Source: Flavobacterium sp. 270 (GTDB lineage: Bacteria > Bacteroidota > Bacteroidia > Flavobacteriales > Flavobacteriaceae). Taken from it: 64,000 bases of DNA. Made by a program: the position numbers and the translations under genes. How positions within the stretch are numbered: the stretch's first letter is position 1; each line of letters starts with the position of its first letter. The DNA lies in NCBI RefSeq assembly GCF_004368785.1, contig NZ_SODM01000002.1, positions 723,648 to 787,647 of the forward strand, read 5' to 3'. Shown piece after piece: positions 61,301 through 64,000 of the stretch. Below the pieces are notes generated by a model. The model was not told the origin of the DNA. It did not search any database and worked only from the letters and a program-made list of their open reading frames with translations.

Positions 61301-64000
61301 AGCAATCCAGATCTTACCATTACAAATCTTCAGGCTAAAACTTACGATATTAGAATTCGTAGAAAAACAGGTGAAGCTTGTACTAAGACACTTTCACCAG
61401 TAATTGGATCACCTGCCGAGTTTATTGTAGAAGCGGTAGCCACACCAGGTGACTGTGTTACTCCTACATCTATAAAAGCAACTGCTACAGGAGGAAATAC
61501 TCCTTATACACTTATACTTACCAATGACGCAAATGGAGCAGTAAGAACTTTTCCTGCAAATGGAATTTTAACCAATGTAGCAGCAGGAACATATACCGTT
61601 TCTGGTTCTGATATAAATTCTTGTAGTGATAGTAACGATTCAAAAATTACAGTTGCAGATCCTACAGGTCCAACAGCAGAAGTTGATAAAACTACAGGTT
61701 TATGTTTTGGCGGCACAAGTGCAACTATTAATGTAAATGTTTCAGGTGGAGTAGCACCATACAGATACCAAGTAAGTTTAAATTCTGGTGCTTATAATAC
61801 TACACCAATAAGTTTTACAGGAAACACTTTAAGTTATACAGCAACAGCAACAGGGACTTATAATTTCATAATTTGGGATAATAACTCGTGTAAAGCTAGT
61901 GCAATCAGCCAAAAAATTGATGGACAAATTTCTGCAACAACCGCTGTTAAAACGGCTCTAAGTTGTAAAACAGTAAAAGATGCAACAATAGAAGTTACCA
62001 TAAACGGGGGAACAGCACCGTTTACATACACTGTAAAAAATAAAACCACAGGACAATTATTATTTACAAGCGGTTCTATTGCAACAACAGTTTTTAGTTA
62101 TAGTACTGCTGATGCTGGGACTTATACATTTGATATTAAAGATAGTAATGGTTGTACCGCTACAAAAGACGGAACGGTAAACTCCTTAACAGCGGTTATC
62201 GCCAATGCGAGTCCATCTAATCCAAAATGTAACGGTGCTGCTACTGGTTCAGTAACATTATCAGGATCAGGCGGAGTTGGTCCATACACGTATAATTTTA
62301 ACGGTCTTGGTTTTTCGACCACTACGGTTTATTCAAATTTAACAGCAGGAACAGCCTACAGCTACCAGGTAAAAGACAGCAACGACTGTGTATCTACAAT
62401 TGGAAGCATCACCCTTAGCCAGCCTGCTGTGATCACAGCATCGACGCAGGTTACCCCTTACTTATGCGGGCAGACCGGCAGCATCAAAGTTATCAGCGCA
62501 GCGGGAGGAACAGCTGGTTATATGTACAGCATCAACGGTGTTGATTTCCAGGCAGGAGATACTTTTACGGGTTTAACCAATGGAACTTATACAATTACGG
62601 TTCGTGATATCAACATGTGTACAGGAACAACAGCCCCTGTAACACTAGATCCATTGACACCTCCTACGGCATTAAGTTTCAGTCCTTCAGCCTTGAGCTG
62701 TCCGACACTTAAGGTGAGTATTACAGTTACCTCTACAGGCGGATCAGGAGCTAAAACATACAGTATTGTTTCACCGGCAGCCTATACATCTAATGTATCA
62801 GGGTTAACGTCTGGGATATTTACGAATTTAGATCCGGGAATTGTTTACAGATTTGAGGTAAAAGATGCTAAGAACTGTACGTTCCAGGACAATTATACTG
62901 TTGCTAATTTACCTGCATTAACAGTAAGCAAGAGCTTTACTAATGTTCTTTGTTCAGGTACATCAACCGGAACAGCTACTTTTACTGTTACGGGATCAAC
63001 AGGCTTTAGCTATACATTAAACGGAGTTTCTAAGGGAGCAGGCACATCACCGATCAGCCTGACAAACCTTGCAGCAGGGACTTATGCGGTAGTAGTTACC
63101 AATACCGCTACAAGCTGTAGTGCTTCAGCTTCGGTTACGATCGCTTCACCGGCTTCACCGCTGACATTAACAGCAGCACCAAGTCCTATTACTTGTGATG
63201 CACCAGGCAGTGTTGTCCTTACAGCCAATGGCGGATGGGGAGGGAACTCTTACAGAATCATCCAGCCTAGTCCAGGAGTAATCTTAGGTCCTCAGGCTTC
63301 AGCTACCTTTACAGGACTGGCCCTTGCAGGAACTTATACTGCGGAGGTTACCGATTCTAACGGATGTATTGTTACCAAAACATTCACATTAAGCACACCA
63401 GCGGCTCCAACAGCGAGCGTAACAGGATCAGATATTTGTTATGACACGACCAATCAGGCAACCATTAAAGTTACCGGAACAGGCGGTGTTGCACCATATG
63501 AATACAGTATCAATAATGGGACAAGCTACCAGTCAGGAGATACGTTCTCTAATTTACTTCCGGGAACTTACACTGTAATTGTAAAAGATGCTTACGGCTG
63601 TAAATCAACAGCAGTAAGCCAGATTATAGCAGATCAATTATTAGTATCTATAGTTTTAAACAAAGACATTGATTGTAAAACACCGTCTGCAGCGAGAATA
63701 ACAGGAACCATCCAGGGAGGAACAGGACCATATACTTATGGTGTTTCTACCAATGGCGGTACTTCTTATACCTCATTAGGAGCAGTAACGGGAACCAGTT
63801 TTACTTATGATACATCAACAGCAGGAACCTACCAGTTCCAGGTATTTGATGTTAACTCATGTCCTGCAGTTTCAGGAACAAGAGATGTTCACGCCTTAAT
63901 ACCAGTTATCGCCAATGCGAGTCCATCTAATCCAAAATGTAACGGTGCTGCTACTGGTTCAGTAACATTATCAGGATCAGGCGGAGTTGGTCCATACACG
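58370..64000 (+). CDS. sprB: Giant SprB-like gliding adhesin, cut by window edge
   Basis: 1877 codons without a stop from the ATG at 58370 to the right edge. A signal peptide (MKRPTILRTLIFALAMLLNF and on, ending YSQ) is followed by a unique region with several Cys. Then come many SprB-type repeats, each with a Cys start, a GGTAPYTY-like strand and GTYTV-like end, about 80-100 residues apart. A non-repeat domain of about 200 residues (709-910) with jelly-roll-like strands interrupts them. In F. johnsoniae SprB is about 6500 residues, moves along the cell surface and is secreted by T9SS. The downstream sprF gene lies beyond the window. From about 62340 on, base composition becomes more GC-rich. 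Confidence 0.82.
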   Translation, partial: MKRPTILRTLIFALAMLLNFVSYSQNLIAFDSKSDKSLEENLFFKTNNQFNNLLNSPISEEKEVDNFAVPIIPNPVLKYAQAPYSGTVSICPNDGKELPKLFICGSNDARLIETGITNALASNIVWSKLGGTCTAFANVNCASETAANSCWTQVATGPNYSASVAGEYRLKITYPDATVFTFYFNVYTNDLDPTNIKKSNIVTGTSCTGSGTSSIPGKIIVGGFGSGYEYAIAPTSTTATPTATPTTGWQDSNIFANITAANNYDVFIRLKNVPSSCVFRVRKNAITSNPLSISTTITQPKCFGGTGGTIKINTGDIGLKYYFRIFKNNVLVSTIGPTAAPEFPFDNLAPGNDYKAQVSVDGNPCVSNTTGNLTINNAPQALTATLTTSATGNACSTDNIKINASQGTSPYKYFVSINGSAYVANSSDVVVVTTTGTYSVRVEDLNGCTTTVSTNRTSIAKPNYVITPSNPNCNSATGKINVKINNTNSYTVQYRLDSDSYISGSTGSSYDYSGLGPGTYTIRVRYRLSSNNNWCNDDVVVTILDAPNALTASAGVAALAGCAGDNGIVRITNPSGGTPPYTYSFDGGNTYIATNEAALPPSASPGYTLYIKDSSLPTPCIYSMPGIIIDPKPANPVITYSAITYDCDGLATISASVTSPGGLNYEYSYLIDGVVNTNEPPNVFPNIAAGDHEIKVQYNLVKVSTQSNLLTENFGRGNPTTSPGINPAYCFENMSGTHPPGYACNTDNNINDGEYAVVNRITYRFGSWLDFRDHTSAAGPVDSQGRFLAINIGGVAGIGGIIYRKPIYDVIPNQDVKISFWVGNLIENTPGNAANDDPNITIQLIADYGLPSQTLVASQETGVVPKSNKWENYNMSLNPGSYTTLDFVIRSYSAVDFGNDLVLDDVVVFQTPRTCVSTDPFKFTVQDEKGFIAEIAGFTNEKCKGQGNGTITLKVRNFGTEYEYSLSGGAAGSWVTSSNPDLTITNLQAKTYDIRIRRKTGEACTKTLSPVIGSPAEFIVEAVATPGDCVTPTSIKATATGGNTPYTLILTNDANGAVRTFPANGILTNVAAGTYTVSGSDINSCSDSNDSKITVADPTGPTAEVDKTTGLCFGGTSATINVNVSGGVAPYRYQVSLNSGAYNTTPISFTGNTLSYTATATGTYNFIIWDNNSCKASAISQKIDGQISATTAVKTALSCKTVKDATIEVTINGGTAPFTYTVKNKTTGQLLFTSGSIATTVFSYSTADAGTYTFDIKDSNGCTATKDGTVNSLTAVIANASPSNPKCNGAATGSVTLSGSGGVGPYTYNFNGLGFSTTTVYSNLTAGTAYSYQVKDSNDCVSTIGSITLSQPAVITASTQVTPYLCGQTGSIKVISAAGGTAGYMYSINGVDFQAGDTFTGLTNGTYTITVRDINMCTGTTAPVTLDPLTPPTALSFSPSALSCPTLKVSITVTSTGGSGAKTYSIVSPAAYTSNVSGLTSGIFTNLDPGIVYRFEVKDAKNCTFQDNYTVANLPALTVSKSFTNVLCSGTSTGTATFTVTGSTGFSYTLNGVSKGAGTSPISLTNLAAGTYAVVVTNTATSCSASASVTIASPASPLTLTAAPSPITCDAPGSVVLTANGGWGGNSYRIIQPSPGVILGPQASATFTGLALAGTYTAEVTDSNGCIVTKTFTLSTPAAPTASVTGSDICYDTTNQATIKVTGTGGVAPYEYSINNGTSYQSGDTFSNLLPGTYTVIVKDAYGCKSTAVSQIIADQLLVSIVLNKDIDCKTPSAARITGTIQGGTGPYTYGVSTNGGTSYTSLGAVTGTSFTYDTSTAGTYQFQVFDVNSCPAVSGTRDVHALIPVIANASPSNPKCNGAATGSVTLSGSGGVGPYT
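62195..62290 (+). repeat. 96-bp exact repeat in sprB, copy 1
   Basis: Identical to 63905-64000, exactly 1710 bases (570 codons) downstream and in the same frame. The bases just before (CCTTAACAGCG against CCTTAATACCA) are also similar. Confidence 0.93.
63905..64000 (+). repeat. 96-bp exact repeat in sprB, copy 2
   Basis: Identical to 62195-62290 and continuing to the window edge, so the repeat unit may be longer than 96 bases. Confidence 0.93.

Overview
The window comes from a low-GC Bacteroidetes chromosome, almost certainly a Flavobacterium close to F. johnsoniae. The grounds are the TAnnTTTG-type promoters, type IX secretion (T9SS) sorting domains, the family set (GH3-like, DUF4175, DUF6909-like, CCDC81-type HU fused to SPOR), and at the right edge a recognisable sprC-sprD-sprB gliding-motility locus. 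There are no rRNA genes, CRISPR arrays, phages or intact insertion sequences.

Region 1-8.1 kb (all minus strand) holds the end of a surface-polysaccharide cluster: a Wzy-like polymerase cut by the left edge, a GT2 glycosyltransferase, a Wzx-like flippase and a Wzz-like chain-length protein. Behind the same run lie a DUF6909-like protein with nucleoside-phosphorylase-like motifs, a GH3-family protein and a small membrane coiled-coil protein. Region 8.3-16.3 kb holds tatA, a large secreted delta-60-repeat protein with a 9-G tract in its coding sequence, tex, a DUF1294 protein, rpiB and a DUF2007 protein, followed by an AT-rich gap.

Region 16.5-28.4 kb has rnr, a GIN-domain protein and a LysE-type exporter, a tRNA-Cys gene with a duplicated 3'-end relic, folB, glnS, a long AT-rich gap with a diverged 150-bp direct repeat, a YtxH/holin-like envelope trio, an SPFH protein and gltX. 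Region 28.5-40.5 kb is DUF4175-ybeY-mnmG and a string of single genes (GNAT, methyltransferase, OmpH-like, PIF1-like helicase). The ybeY-mnmG gap contains seven copies of a 16-bp palindrome matching the ParB-binding parS consensus. Two more copies lie 2 and 7 kb downstream, which suggests the window is near the replication origin.

Region 40.6-49.1 kb contains an HU-SPOR membrane protein divergent from dprA, then trpS, plsC, recA, an acyl-CoA thioesterase, a DoxX-like protein and holB. Region 49.5-64 kb is the gliding locus: three secreted proteins of unknown role, SprC, SprD (outer-membrane barrel, about 950 residues of Ala/Lys-rich helix, SPOR-like end) and the first 1877 codons of the giant adhesin SprB, which runs off the right edge.

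The most interesting items are the dense parS array, the candidate origin-like repeat at 23.2-23.7 kb, the G9 tract as a possible phase-variation switch, the physical puzzle posed by SprD, and the 1710-bp exact-repeat period with a composition shift in sprB. All calls were made by reading the sequence, without database searches.
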